From contig CAWUIQ010000017.1 in assembly GCA_963922565.1 (NCBI GenBank), positions 6,981-70,980 of the forward strand: 64,000 bases of DNA. The letters run 5' to 3'. Both the position numbers and the translations under genes were made by a program. Position 1 is the stretch's first letter; the number at the start of each line of letters is the position of its first letter. Of the stretch, positions 24,816 through 32,671 are shown in pieces. The notes below the pieces were generated by a model that was given only the letters and a program-made list of their open reading frames with translations, was not told the origin of the DNA and made no database searches. This DNA is from JBCBKL01 sp963922565 (GTDB taxonomy: Bacteria > Pseudomonadota > Alphaproteobacteria > Rhodobacterales > Rhodobacteraceae).

Positions 24816-26131
24816 TCCACCTGTCGCGTCAAGAGATCCGTGCGGCGACTATCGATGAGCGGTGCGGTATCTTCACCTCCGTGGATCATGTGCCGCCCCT
24901 CACCGGCGGCCCGGCGATCCAGACCTACCGGGGTGCCCTTGCGGCGCCATACGCGCAGTCGGCCGACGGGCTGGTCCGCGAAAGGATGGACAAGGTCATC
25001 ATTTCGGGATGCAGCGCCGATGACGATGCGGCGCAATGGGCGCTTATCGGCGAGGGTATCGAGCGCTACGCGGCCTACCGCTTTCCAGCCGACCGATCGA
25101 TCCGCGCGTCTTTCAATGAGCTGGGAAACCGGGCGCTCGATCCGCGGGACTGGATCAGTTTCGCCGATGTGCCTTATGGCAAGCCCGAACAGTTCGCTAA
25201 GTTCGATCCTGACGCCGCGATCCGCTGGACCGAGGTGCAGCCCTATGACGGCGGCTCTCCGAAACTGGCAGCAGCAGTGCTTGTCTGGCTCCGACTTGGC
25301 GGCACAGAGCGGTCGGAGGAATTCATCCAGCGCGCCTCGACCGGGTTGGGCGCCGGCACCTCGATTGCCCAAGCTCAGCGTTCTGGTCTGCTCGAAATCA
25401 TCGAGCGGGACGCGTTCAGCAGCCGCTGGTTGTTGGGGGCCGCTCCAAAACGGATCGCCGCGCAAGCGGACATCAATGATTTCTACGGGGATGTGTCCGC
25501 CAAAAGCGGCATTCTGGCCGATCTCTTTGACATCGCCGTCGACGATCTGGCGCATGTGGTTCTGGCGCGGCTGCAGGTCGAGGGTGCGAGTTTTGCTGGT
25601 GGCGATTTTGGCCTCGCATTGGGCGCGAGCGCCGACACGAACCGGGCCAAGGCAGCCAGAAAAGCGCTGGAAGAGGCGTATCACATTCTGCAGGGCATGC
25701 TGTATTGGCGCGGACAGGGTAATGCTGCCGTCACGCTGGACGAGATTTCGGATTTCCTGGATCACGGTCATTACTACAGCCAGCCCGAACCGGCATCCGA
25801 AGTCGCATGGTTCTTTGCTGATCGATCCCCGGTCGGGCGTTTGGACACTGCCAACGAACGCACGGAAACCGAGGATTACGAACGCGATGTTGCGCGCCTA
25901 GTGTCCGGGCTGGCGAGCCAGAACCGCCCTGCATACTTCGTCGATATTACACCTGCGGACATGAAATCTCTGGGCTTTTATGTGGTGAGGTCGCTTGTTC
26001 CGATGGCACAACCCCTGACCTGCGGTGCGGACGTCACAGCAGATGACAGAAGACGCATTGAACAGGTTGCCGAAAACCTCGGCCTGCCCCGTGACACGCC
26101 AGTGAACTATCAATTGCAGCCCTTCGCATGA
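24812..26131 (+). CDS. YcaO-domain azoline cyclodehydratase (D protein)
   Basis: 439 aa from ATG 24812, overlapping the C-protein stop; the longer open frame to 24590 lies inside that gene. It uses ATP to cyclise Cys/Ser/Thr of the precursor to azolines. YcaO ATP/Mg motifs are visible: ALIGEGIERYAAYRF, the second GLLEIIERDAFSSRWL, and KAARKALEEAYHILQG. STGLGAGTSIAQAQRSG precedes the second motif as in TOMM YcaO proteins. The C-terminus is NYQLQPFA rather than the proline-rich PxPxP of many azoline-forming YcaOs, a notable deviation. The C protein is separate, not fused. Confidence 0.92.
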   Translation: MIHLSRQEIRAATIDERCGIFTSVDHVPPLTGGPAIQTYRGALAAPYAQSADGLVRERMDKVIISGCSADDDAAQWALIGEGIERYAAYRFPADRSIRASFNELGNRALDPRDWISFADVPYGKPEQFAKFDPDAAIRWTEVQPYDGGSPKLAAAVLVWLRLGGTERSEEFIQRASTGLGAGTSIAQAQRSGLLEIIERDAFSSRWLLGAAPKRIAAQADINDFYGDVSAKSGILADLFDIAVDDLAHVVLARLQVEGASFAGGDFGLALGASADTNRAKAARKALEEAYHILQGMLYWRGQGNAAVTLDEISDFLDHGHYYSQPEPASEVAWFFADRSPVGRLDTANERTETEDYERDVARLVSGLASQNRPAYFVDITPADMKSLGFYVVRSLVPMAQPLTCGADVTADDRRRIEQVAENLGLPRDTPVNYQLQPFA

Positions 26132-26925
26132 TGCAAGGCTCTGACATAAACACGCGCGACCGCGCCCTGACGGTGGTAGAGGATTTCCACGAAGCCACGA
26201 GGCTTTATCCCACCACACGCACGGCCTGGGGGCGCCGGGTGGCGTATTTCAACACGAACGAAAAGGCGCGCGCCCGGTTGCTGCGGCCCGAGCACCGTTT
26301 TGGCCATGGATGGCCTGCCGGTGACGCGGCACGCTCCGCCGATATGCTGGAGCTGCTTCGCATCCGCAAGAGCGAGAGGATGTTTTCGCACGAACCGGTC
26401 CAGTTCGAGACGGTCAAGGATGTCATTCTCGCGGCCACCTGCCCGCCTTTGGACGGCCCTGCCAACGATACGACACACCGCCCCTATGCGTCGGCCGGCG
26501 GTATCTACAGCGTTGATCATTATGTCATCGGCTTGCGCGTTGACGGCCCCATACCAGACGCCTTTGTCGCCTATTGCTGCCCGATGCGGCGCGCCCTACT
26601 GCCGGTACGAAGCGGGCTTGATCCCGCCCTTTGCAAGGAAGCTCTCGGCACCGCCGCTGACGACACGCTCGACCCCGCCTTTGCCGTCGTTCAAACGGCA
26701 AATCTCGATCGTGCCACCCGAAAGTATCAGGAACGGGGATATCGTTTTGCGCTTCTGGAGGCCGGGCTCGCGGCTCAGAATGTCTGTCTGCTTTCCAATG
26801 CCAACGGGTTTGGCGCGCTCATCTGGGGTGGCCATCACGACGACGCGCTGGACCGGCTGCTTTCGATCCGAGGAACAGAGGCGACGGCATTGAACACCAT
26901 TCTCTTGGGAGGACTTCGTCTGTGA
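26128..26925 (+). CDS. SagB-type FMN azoline dehydrogenase (B protein)
   Basis: 265 aa nitroreductase-fold enzyme oxidising azolines to azoles. LLRIRKSERMFSHEPVQFE is the R-x-S-x-R-x-F opening of SagB/ThcOx proteins. PYASAGGIYSVDHYVI matches the PSAG(G/A)LYP block, and EAGLAAQNVCLLSNANGFGA is the late FMN-site helix. In SagB/McbC enzymes a Lys-Tyr pair is catalytic; TRKYQERGYRF could supply it. It overlaps the YcaO stop by 4 bases. Its presence implies that the final product carries aromatic thiazoles or oxazoles. Confidence 0.9.
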   Translation: MMQGSDINTRDRALTVVEDFHEATRLYPTTRTAWGRRVAYFNTNEKARARLLRPEHRFGHGWPAGDAARSADMLELLRIRKSERMFSHEPVQFETVKDVILAATCPPLDGPANDTTHRPYASAGGIYSVDHYVIGLRVDGPIPDAFVAYCCPMRRALLPVRSGLDPALCKEALGTAADDTLDPAFAVVQTANLDRATRKYQERGYRFALLEAGLAAQNVCLLSNANGFGALIWGGHHDDALDRLLSIRGTEATALNTILLGGLRL

Positions 26926-28166
26926 CACAGCACGTGACGCACCTTGGTTCGACGGACGAGAGCGAAGCGATGGCCGCGCTGTTGCAGCAGGTCGTCGACT
27001 ACAGGCCGGTCGTCGGCCCGCCCATCCCGATTTCCGAGGGCATGAGGCAGGCTTTTCTTAAGTACCCCCGGCATGAATTCGTCGATCAGTTTCGCATGAT
27101 CTACGACGATCCCGCTATGCCCCCCCGGTCCAAGACCGATGCGGATGCCACGGCGCTGATGTATTCAAATCAACCCCTGATGTATGTCGGCGCGGACAAT
27201 AGCAATTTGCCCGCTTCAAGCTCGGAGCCCGCATTCATCCTGCATCTTCTCTCTGCGCTGGATGTGCAGCCGGGCCACTCTGTTCTTGAGGTCGGGTGCG
27301 GTACAGGCTGGCTGCTCGCGATAGCGGCCCATCTGGCCGGGAGCCGCGCGCGCGTGGTCGGGATCGAGATCATTGCAGATCTGGCCCGGCAAGCCCGCGC
27401 GAACCTCGACCGGGTTGGCCTAAAGTCGGTGGACGTGATGAACGCGGATGCCAACAGCGCGGCCCAATCCTTGGGATGTTTTGACCGCGTCATCTTCACC
27501 GCATCGACCTTTTCGTTTCCGGAGTTCCTGTTCGATGTGTGCAAGGACGGTGGGCGGCTGGTTATCCCGTTGCGAAACAAGGGGTTGTCGGAAGAAGCGC
27601 AGTTCCTGATCAAAGAGGGCCGGGAATTCCGCGCTGATGGGTCGCGATTGTGCAAATTCGTTCAGATGACCGGGAATACGTCGACCGCTAACGGTATCGT
27701 ACCGGCGGACCAACCCCTGCTCGGGCTGATCGAAAACGGTGACTCGGAACCTCTCGATATCCCCGATGGTCCGCCGGGGACGCTTTCATTCAGTACATTC
27801 CTGTCAAAAACCCGCCCTGCGTTCTTTCTGCTTGGACTACGGCCGCCCAGCATCGGATCGAGCCTCGCCGCGGGGACCTTTGGTGACCCAGCAGCACTTG
27901 GCATCGCTCTTCTGAGTGCCGACTGGACCTCTGGGGCGGTATGGAACAAAGGCCGGCTCACTTATTTTGGCGATCCCGGTTACCGGGATGCATTCCTTGA
28001 TGCATTCGAGGAATGGCAAAGCTTTGGCAAACCGGACGGGTCCAAATTCCACCTGCGCGCCTGCCCTACGCAGGATGTAGCAACAGCCGATCGGCAAAAC
28101 GGATCCTGGGTCGAGAGCCGCGGGGGCGTCTCGTTGATCTGGAGCTTACGACCGCCGGTCCATTGA
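26922..28166 (+). CDS. Protein-L-isoaspartate O-methyltransferase-like RiPP tailoring enzyme
   Basis: 414 aa from a GTG overlapping the SagB stop. The methyltransferase domain is in the first half: YPRHEFVDQF and the segment around MYSNQPLMYVG precede SAM motif I, VLEVGCGTGWLLAIAAHL (about residues 126-143), with FDRVIFTAS later, as in PIMT. About 180 residues follow with no family I recognise. Housekeeping PIMT is near 210 aa and not found with YcaO genes. PIMT-like enzymes in lanthipeptide, lasso peptide and graspetide clusters methylate Asp to give aspartimide or isoaspartate. The precursor's two NCD(T/S)G motifs offer candidate Asp targets; this is inference. Confidence 0.8.
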   Translation: MTQHVTHLGSTDESEAMAALLQQVVDYRPVVGPPIPISEGMRQAFLKYPRHEFVDQFRMIYDDPAMPPRSKTDADATALMYSNQPLMYVGADNSNLPASSSEPAFILHLLSALDVQPGHSVLEVGCGTGWLLAIAAHLAGSRARVVGIEIIADLARQARANLDRVGLKSVDVMNADANSAAQSLGCFDRVIFTASTFSFPEFLFDVCKDGGRLVIPLRNKGLSEEAQFLIKEGREFRADGSRLCKFVQMTGNTSTANGIVPADQPLLGLIENGDSEPLDIPDGPPGTLSFSTFLSKTRPAFFLLGLRPPSIGSSLAAGTFGDPAALGIALLSADWTSGAVWNKGRLTYFGDPGYRDAFLDAFEEWQSFGKPDGSKFHLRACPTQDVATADRQNGSWVESRGGVSLIWSLRPPVH

Positions 28167-28182
28167 GTTTGGAGGAGACCAG

Positions 28183-28701
28183 ATGTCGGGTCTGAACAGT
28201 TACGTGATTGCAAAACAGCATGCGATCAGGGCGCGCCACATGGCGATCAGCGCTGCCGAGAGCTACACGCCTGTCCAGATCGTCGCCCATGCCGAGGCGG
28301 CCGGTCGCAGCGGCGTGCGCAGAATACGGATCAGGGATTTTCAGATCTGCAGCGACAGCCCGCCGGAATTTGCGGGTCACGACCTTGGCCCGACATCGCC
28401 CGAACTTCTGCTCGGCGTTTTGGCAAGCTGCATCGTTCACACCTACATCATGCAGGCTGCAACCCTGAACATGGGGCTCGACGGGGTCATCGTAGAGGTG
28501 ACGGCTGACATCGATCTGCGCGCAGGCCATCCGGATCACCAGGATGTCCCGGCAGCACCCACGAACATCCGGTACACCGCGCATGTTGCCTCTGGCGACG
28601 CAGACCTAGAGGAACTCAACGACAACGTCCGCAGGGCCTGCCCGGTGATGAACCTGCTCGAACAAAAAAACACGATCGTCGGGGAGGTCCGACCGCTTTA
28701 G
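28183..28701 (+). CDS. OsmC-family protein
   Basis: 172 aa, starting 16 bases after the methyltransferase stop behind GGAGGAGACC. The two conserved Cys of OsmC/Ohr proteins are present in LGVLASCIVHTY and RRACPVMNLLEQ, with the central helix and swapped beta strands expected between. OsmC and Ohr are thiol peroxidases for organic hydroperoxides. Its close spacing puts it in the peptide operon, where it might protect the Cys-rich precursor or act on a hydroperoxide product; neither is proven. It could also be an unrelated stress gene using the same transcript. Confidence 0.85.
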   Translation: MSGLNSYVIAKQHAIRARHMAISAAESYTPVQIVAHAEAAGRSGVRRIRIRDFQICSDSPPEFAGHDLGPTSPELLLGVLASCIVHTYIMQAATLNMGLDGVIVEVTADIDLRAGHPDHQDVPAAPTNIRYTAHVASGDADLEELNDNVRRACPVMNLLEQKNTIVGEVRPL

Positions 28702-28743
28702 GAACCCAACCGCCGTTGCCGCAGGTCAAGGAGGATCACACGC

Positions 28744-29244
28744 ATGGTACGTTTCGCTTTGCTTTTGTTCTGCCTGTCAGTCGTCTTCCTCGGCCCTGGG
28801 GAGGCTCAGAGTGAAACAAGCTCGGACAATGAAACGGCACTGCCGCAGAGCGCGGAGGATATCCGCATTGTCGATGTCGACCCCGAAAGTACACTGGGGC
28901 CCGCGCCGCTGCCCGATTGGATCGCACCCATGGAAAGCGACGATCCCGCCCTTGCGCCCTTCACCGGCATCTGGCGCGGCCAGTGGGAGGGAACCCTCGA
29001 CACCTACTTCGCCATAGTCGAGGCCAAGGATAACAGGGTTAAGGTTTTTCACTCGTGGGGCTCGAACGTTTTGCTGCCCGATCCCGGCATGCGCTACGTG
29101 TGGGGGACAATCCATGGCGACGTGCTGCTGCTGCCGGGCGACATGGCATCGATTTCCCTGAGAGACACGAAGGACGGCACGTTGTTCGGCCTCTACTATA
29201 GCCGGGCGGTGCACATGCCATCGCGGATCGTGCTGTCCAAATAG
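28744..29244 (+). CDS. Secreted hypothetical protein, possibly end of the peptide operon
   Basis: 166 aa with AAGGAGG 10 bases before the ATG. Residues 1-21 (MVRFALLLFCLSVVFLGPGE) are a signal peptide, with likely cleavage after GEA. The mature protein starts acidic (SAEDIRIVDVDPES) and then has FTGIWRGQWEGTLDTYFAIV and MRYVWGTIHGDVLLLPGDMA, resembling small beta-barrel domains that bind lipid or sugar. I do not recognise a named family. It lies 42 bases after the OsmC gene on the same strand, so it may be periplasmic support for the peptide operon. Confidence 0.72.
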   Translation: MVRFALLLFCLSVVFLGPGEAQSETSSDNETALPQSAEDIRIVDVDPESTLGPAPLPDWIAPMESDDPALAPFTGIWRGQWEGTLDTYFAIVEAKDNRVKVFHSWGSNVLLPDPGMRYVWGTIHGDVLLLPGDMASISLRDTKDGTLFGLYYSRAVHMPSRIVLSK

Positions 29245-29506
29245 CATAATCTGCTCCAGCGCCATTGCGCCGCTAAACTGGACAAAACCAATCTGCACAG
29301 CTGAAGGGCACACCAGCGGCCCAGTCGGACATTTGGGCTGTCAAAGCATCAGATGGCAAGAAATCGCTCAGCAAGAACGCGGCGGTGTCCTTATCGCGAA
29401 GACGTGATGACGGATCCGCGGGCTAAACGGAGAATGTGTTGAGAGGTTCGCACGTGCAGCATTGAGTTTATCGCGGCTGCATTTCGAGCAATCAAAGGAG
29501 TTTTAG

Positions 29507-29959
29507 ATGACCTCCATTTCTCCGAATACACTTCTCTTGGGCGCGGCGTTGTCCGCTGTCGCTGCATTGGCAAGGGCGGGTGAGTGCCCCGAAGAGCATC
29601 GTCTGACAGAACCGCGGACACTGGAGCGCGTCTCAAGTGAGGGCGTCATGGTCGAGGTGCGCGAGCAGCTCGACATGGACGGCTGGCGCGAGATGGGAAA
29701 TTTTCGACTGCGCACCCGCCATTTCACGATTGCGCCGGGCGGAACGGTGGCCAATCACAATCACGCGGACCGGCCTTCGATCATCTACTTCGTGAGCGGC
29801 GAGATCTTTGAGCACAACGCATTATGTGCGGTTCCGATCCTGCACAAGGCCGGAGAAACGACCGGCGAATTCGGCCCGGATGTGCGGCATTGGTGGAGCA
29901 ATGAGGGTACCGAGCCTGTTGTTTTGATCTCGTCCGACGTCGTGCCCTTCAGCCCATAA
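29507..29959 (+). CDS. Secreted cupin-domain protein
   Basis: 150 aa with AAGGAG before the ATG. The N-terminus SPNTLLLGAALSAVAALARA is a likely signal peptide. The cupin motif 1 is GTVANHNHADRPSIIYFVSGE, split as G-x5-H-x-H with a later Glu; the second motif is near HWWSNEGTEPVVLISSDVV, where a single His occurs. A metal-binding beta barrel in the periplasm is likely; the activity is unknown. It is separated from the gene before by 262 bases without visible coding, so it is probably its own unit. Confidence 0.78.
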   Translation: MTSISPNTLLLGAALSAVAALARAGECPEEHRLTEPRTLERVSSEGVMVEVREQLDMDGWREMGNFRLRTRHFTIAPGGTVANHNHADRPSIIYFVSGEIFEHNALCAVPILHKAGETTGEFGPDVRHWWSNEGTEPVVLISSDVVPFSP

Positions 29960-30005
29960 CGCAGATGACCCATACGCATCCAGCCGAACCGACTTGGAGA
30001 AGACG

Positions 30006-30152
30006 ATGAATACCAATGGCAAGACGCGGCTGATCAACGAGTCAGTTGTCGCTAGGCAGCTTGCGGACGCCGCCATTTTCCCGCGTTCCAACGCTGCTGG
30101 TGACACTTTCGGCGTCTTGTCACTTATCAACGGCGAAAGGTCCCCGGCATGA
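30006..30152 (+). CDS. Small ORF (48 aa) translationally coupled to the patatin gene
   Basis: ATG at 30006 follows GGAGAAGACG, and the frame runs to a TGA overlapping the patatin ATG (ATGA). The peptide reads MNTNGKTRLINESVVARQLA then DAAIFPRSNAAGDTFG and ends ERSPA. No signal peptide or known motif. The overlap and plausible ribosome site suggest a real leader gene that couples translation, but a chance ORF cannot be excluded. Confidence 0.5.
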   Translation: MNTNGKTRLINESVVARQLADAAIFPRSNAAGDTFGVLSLINGERSPA

Positions 30153-31234
30153 GCGGCAAAGTGTTACGCGGCCCGGGGCGCCGCAACAAGGCCCACAAAG
30201 GTGTAAACATCGCGCTGCAAGGCGGGGGCGCGCATGGCGCCTTTACCTGGGGCGTGCTCGACAAACTGTTCGAGGATGACCGCATCTGGATCGAGGCGAT
30301 TTCGGGCACATCGGCGGGTGCAATGAATGCAGTCGTGGCCGCGCATGGCATGCACGAGGCCGGTGCAGTGGGTGCGCGCGCCGCGCTCGAGCGTTTCTGG
30401 AAGGCGGTCAGTGAAGCGGGCGCGGCAAGCCCCTATCGGCGCGGCGTGGTGGGCCGCGTTACGGGCGACTGGTCGCTCAAACACTCGCCCGCCTTTGTCT
30501 GGCTCGACCTGATGAGCCGCATGGTTTCGCCCTACCAGCTTAACCCCTTTGACTACAATCCGCTCAGGAACCTTGTTGAGCGCATGGTCGATTTCAAAAG
30601 GGTCAAGGGCTGCGGGGATATGCAGGTTTTCATCTCTGCCACCAATGTCGAGACCGGTCACGCACGGGTTTTCCAGACGGATGACATAGACCTCGATGTG
30701 GTGATGGCTTCCGCCTGCCTGCCCTCCATGTTCCAGGCCGTCATGATAGATGGAGAACCCTATTGGGACGGGGGTTTCATGGGGAACCCGCCGCTTTATC
30801 CGTTCTTTGAAGGATCGCCTTCGAACGACATCCTCATCGTGCAGATCAACCCCGTTTTCCGGGCCGGGGTCCCGCGCACCGCGCCCGACATTCAAAACCG
30901 GCTGAATGAAATCACGTTCAACGCCTCACTGCTGCACGAACTGCGCGCGATCGACTTCGTCACCCGGCTTCTCGACGAGGGCAAGCTTGATGAGGCGGAC
31001 TACAAGCGGATGCACATCCATGTGATCCAGTCGCGCAAACGCATGCGGGAACTCGATGCAACCTCGAAACTGAATGCCGAATGGAGCTTTTTGCAGCATC
31101 TCTTCGAGATCGGGCGGGATACCGCGGCCAAATGGCTGGACGCGCATTTCGATGACCTTGGCAATCGCTCAAGCGTGAATGTGCGCTGGATGTTCGAAAC
31201 ACCTGAGGCGCAAACACGAAAGGCTGCGGAATGA
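30149..31234 (+). CDS. Patatin-like phospholipase
   Basis: 361 aa with no signal peptide, so cytoplasmic or effector-like. Oxyanion glycine loop is NIALQGGGAHGAFTWGVL; the nucleophile Ser is in ISGTSAGAMNAV (GxSxG); and the catalytic Asp is in YWDGGFMGNPPLYP (DGG). This is a complete Ser-Asp dyad. Patatins hydrolyse acyl ester bonds of phospholipids or polyhydroxyalkanoate surface lipids. The C-terminal 130 residues are helical and of unknown role. The gene is chained by 4-base overlaps to a small ORF on each side. Confidence 0.92.
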   Translation: MSGKVLRGPGRRNKAHKGVNIALQGGGAHGAFTWGVLDKLFEDDRIWIEAISGTSAGAMNAVVAAHGMHEAGAVGARAALERFWKAVSEAGAASPYRRGVVGRVTGDWSLKHSPAFVWLDLMSRMVSPYQLNPFDYNPLRNLVERMVDFKRVKGCGDMQVFISATNVETGHARVFQTDDIDLDVVMASACLPSMFQAVMIDGEPYWDGGFMGNPPLYPFFEGSPSNDILIVQINPVFRAGVPRTAPDIQNRLNEITFNASLLHELRAIDFVTRLLDEGKLDEADYKRMHIHVIQSRKRMRELDATSKLNAEWSFLQHLFEIGRDTAAKWLDAHFDDLGNRSSVNVRWMFETPEAQTRKAAE

Positions 31235-31383
31235 TCAAGTCGCACATACGCGCGTTCGTTTTCGTCCTTCTTTCAGCGGTTTCAGCATTGAGTGAACCGG
31301 CGACCACCGCGCCGCGCAATGCAGCCGGTGATGCCTGCGAGTTGCCGCTCGATGTTCTCGATACCATGCAAAAGAACCACTGA
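31231..31383 (+). CDS. Small secreted peptide ORF (50 aa)
   Basis: ATG at 31231 overlaps the patatin stop. The peptide begins MIKSHIRAFVFVLLSAVSA, a plausible signal peptide with cleavage after ALS, and leaves about 30 residues containing one Cys (DACELPLDVLDTM). It ends four bases before the GTG of the MFS carrier. The unbroken chain of overlaps suggests it is translated. Function unknown. Confidence 0.5.
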   Translation: MIKSHIRAFVFVLLSAVSALSEPATTAPRNAAGDACELPLDVLDTMQKNH

Positions 31384-31386
31384 GCC

Positions 31387-32574
31387 GTGTGGTATGTTGT
31401 CGAAGGTGCGCTGCGCGGTGAGCGATCGCGCGACGTGGCGCGGCGTTTCGGCATCGTGGCCTTGGTCAGCTTTCTGACCCTCGTCGACCTCTTTGGCAGC
31501 CAGGCGCTGCTGCCGCAGATCATAGACGCCTACGCGACAGAGCCGGGCCTCGCCGGTATCGCGGTGAATGCCGCGACCTTGGGTATGGCCATCGCAGGCC
31601 TGACGGTGGCTTGGTTTGCCGACCGGATCGATCGGAAACAGGGGATCTGGATTTGTCTGGCGCTGCTTTCGATACCGACGACACTCTTGGCATTTACGGA
31701 TTCAATCTGGGTCTTTCTTGTCCTGCGGGTTCTGCAGGGCATGTTCATGGCGGCGGCCTTTACCCTGACGATGACGTATCTGAGTGAGCAATGCGATGTC
31801 ATGGCCGTGGGCGGCGCTATGGCGGCCTACATCACCGGCAACGTGGCATCGAACCTTTTCGGGCGCCTGCTGGCAGTCTCTGCAAGCGATCTTTTCGGCC
31901 TGTCGGGGTCTTTTCTCGTCTTCGCGGGGTTGAACCTGATCGGGGCCGCCTTGGCCTTCGCCTTGATCGGGCCGCGCGACATGGAACCACCCATGCGAAC
32001 GGGCTCCCCGCTCAAGGCATGGCGAACCCATTGGGCCGATCCTGCGCTCCGCGCTGCCTTTGCGATCGGCTTCCTGATCCTCTTTGTCTTTGTCGGTGTC
32101 TTCACTTACGTGAACCTGCATCTCGTGGATGCGCTTGGGGTGCCGGCAAGCTATTTGGGTCTGGTCTACCTCGTCTTCATCCCTGCCCTGTTCACGACGC
32201 CATCGGCCGGCGGGGTGGCCAAGCGTTTGGGTCCGCGGCGGACCCTCATGATGGCACTGGCAATTGGCCTGGCCAGTACTTTGCTGACGCTCTTCCCGTC
32301 CCTGCCCGTTGTCCTTGGCGCCCTTGCTGTCATCGGGGCCGCTATGTTCTTTGCGCAAGCCGCCGCGACGGGCTTCGTCAGCCAGCGCGTCACCCATGAT
32401 CAGGCGGCCGCGAACGGCCTCTACCTGACCAGCTACTATGCGGGTGGGCTCGTTGGGGCCTTTGTTCTGGGGCAAGTGCAGGCGGTCGCTGGTTGGACAG
32501 GCGTTGTGATCGGACTGGCGCTTGCGCTCGCGCTGTCGCTCTTGGTCGCGCGACGCCTTACGCTTGATCGCTGA
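31387..32574 (+). CDS. Major facilitator superfamily transporter
   Basis: 395 aa from GTG 31387, three bases after the small ORF; a start slightly downstream before the first membrane helix is possible. Twelve hydrophobic segments can be counted. The loop 2-3 motif appears as WFADRIDRKQG, the MFS signature GxxxDrxGrr in degenerate form. FLVLRVLQGMFMAAAFTLT and YITGNVASNLFGRL are helices 4-5 of drug-efflux-like members. The substrate is not evident. It is probably cotranscribed with the patatin gene. Confidence 0.87.
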   Translation: MWYVVEGALRGERSRDVARRFGIVALVSFLTLVDLFGSQALLPQIIDAYATEPGLAGIAVNAATLGMAIAGLTVAWFADRIDRKQGIWICLALLSIPTTLLAFTDSIWVFLVLRVLQGMFMAAAFTLTMTYLSEQCDVMAVGGAMAAYITGNVASNLFGRLLAVSASDLFGLSGSFLVFAGLNLIGAALAFALIGPRDMEPPMRTGSPLKAWRTHWADPALRAAFAIGFLILFVFVGVFTYVNLHLVDALGVPASYLGLVYLVFIPALFTTPSAGGVAKRLGPRRTLMMALAIGLASTLLTLFPSLPVVLGALAVIGAAMFFAQAAATGFVSQRVTHDQAAANGLYLTSYYAGGLVGAFVLGQVQAVAGWTGVVIGLALALALSLLVARRLTLDR

Positions 32575-32628
32575 ACCCCAAGGCACCGATCATGCAGTTT
32601 CCGGTGTAACGTTTCCCATTAAGAAACA

Positions 32629-32652
32629 GGCGGCCCTAACATTGGGGCCGCC
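32629..32652. terminator. Bidirectional hairpin between convergent genes
   Basis: GGCGGCCC pairs with GGGGCCGCC across a short TAACATT loop, midway between the ends of the MFS gene and the convergent AhpD-like gene. AACA lies on one side and CACATAT on the other; no strong T-run. It probably limits readthrough between the two genes. Confidence 0.5.
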
Positions 32653-32671
32653 ACATATGGGGTGTATTAAG

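Noticed and set aside
29333..29348. 16-bp sequence TTGGGCTGTCAAAGCA shared with 49583-49598
   Set aside because: In a 64-kb window one such 16-mer pair is roughly expected by chance, and no element structure surrounds either copy.
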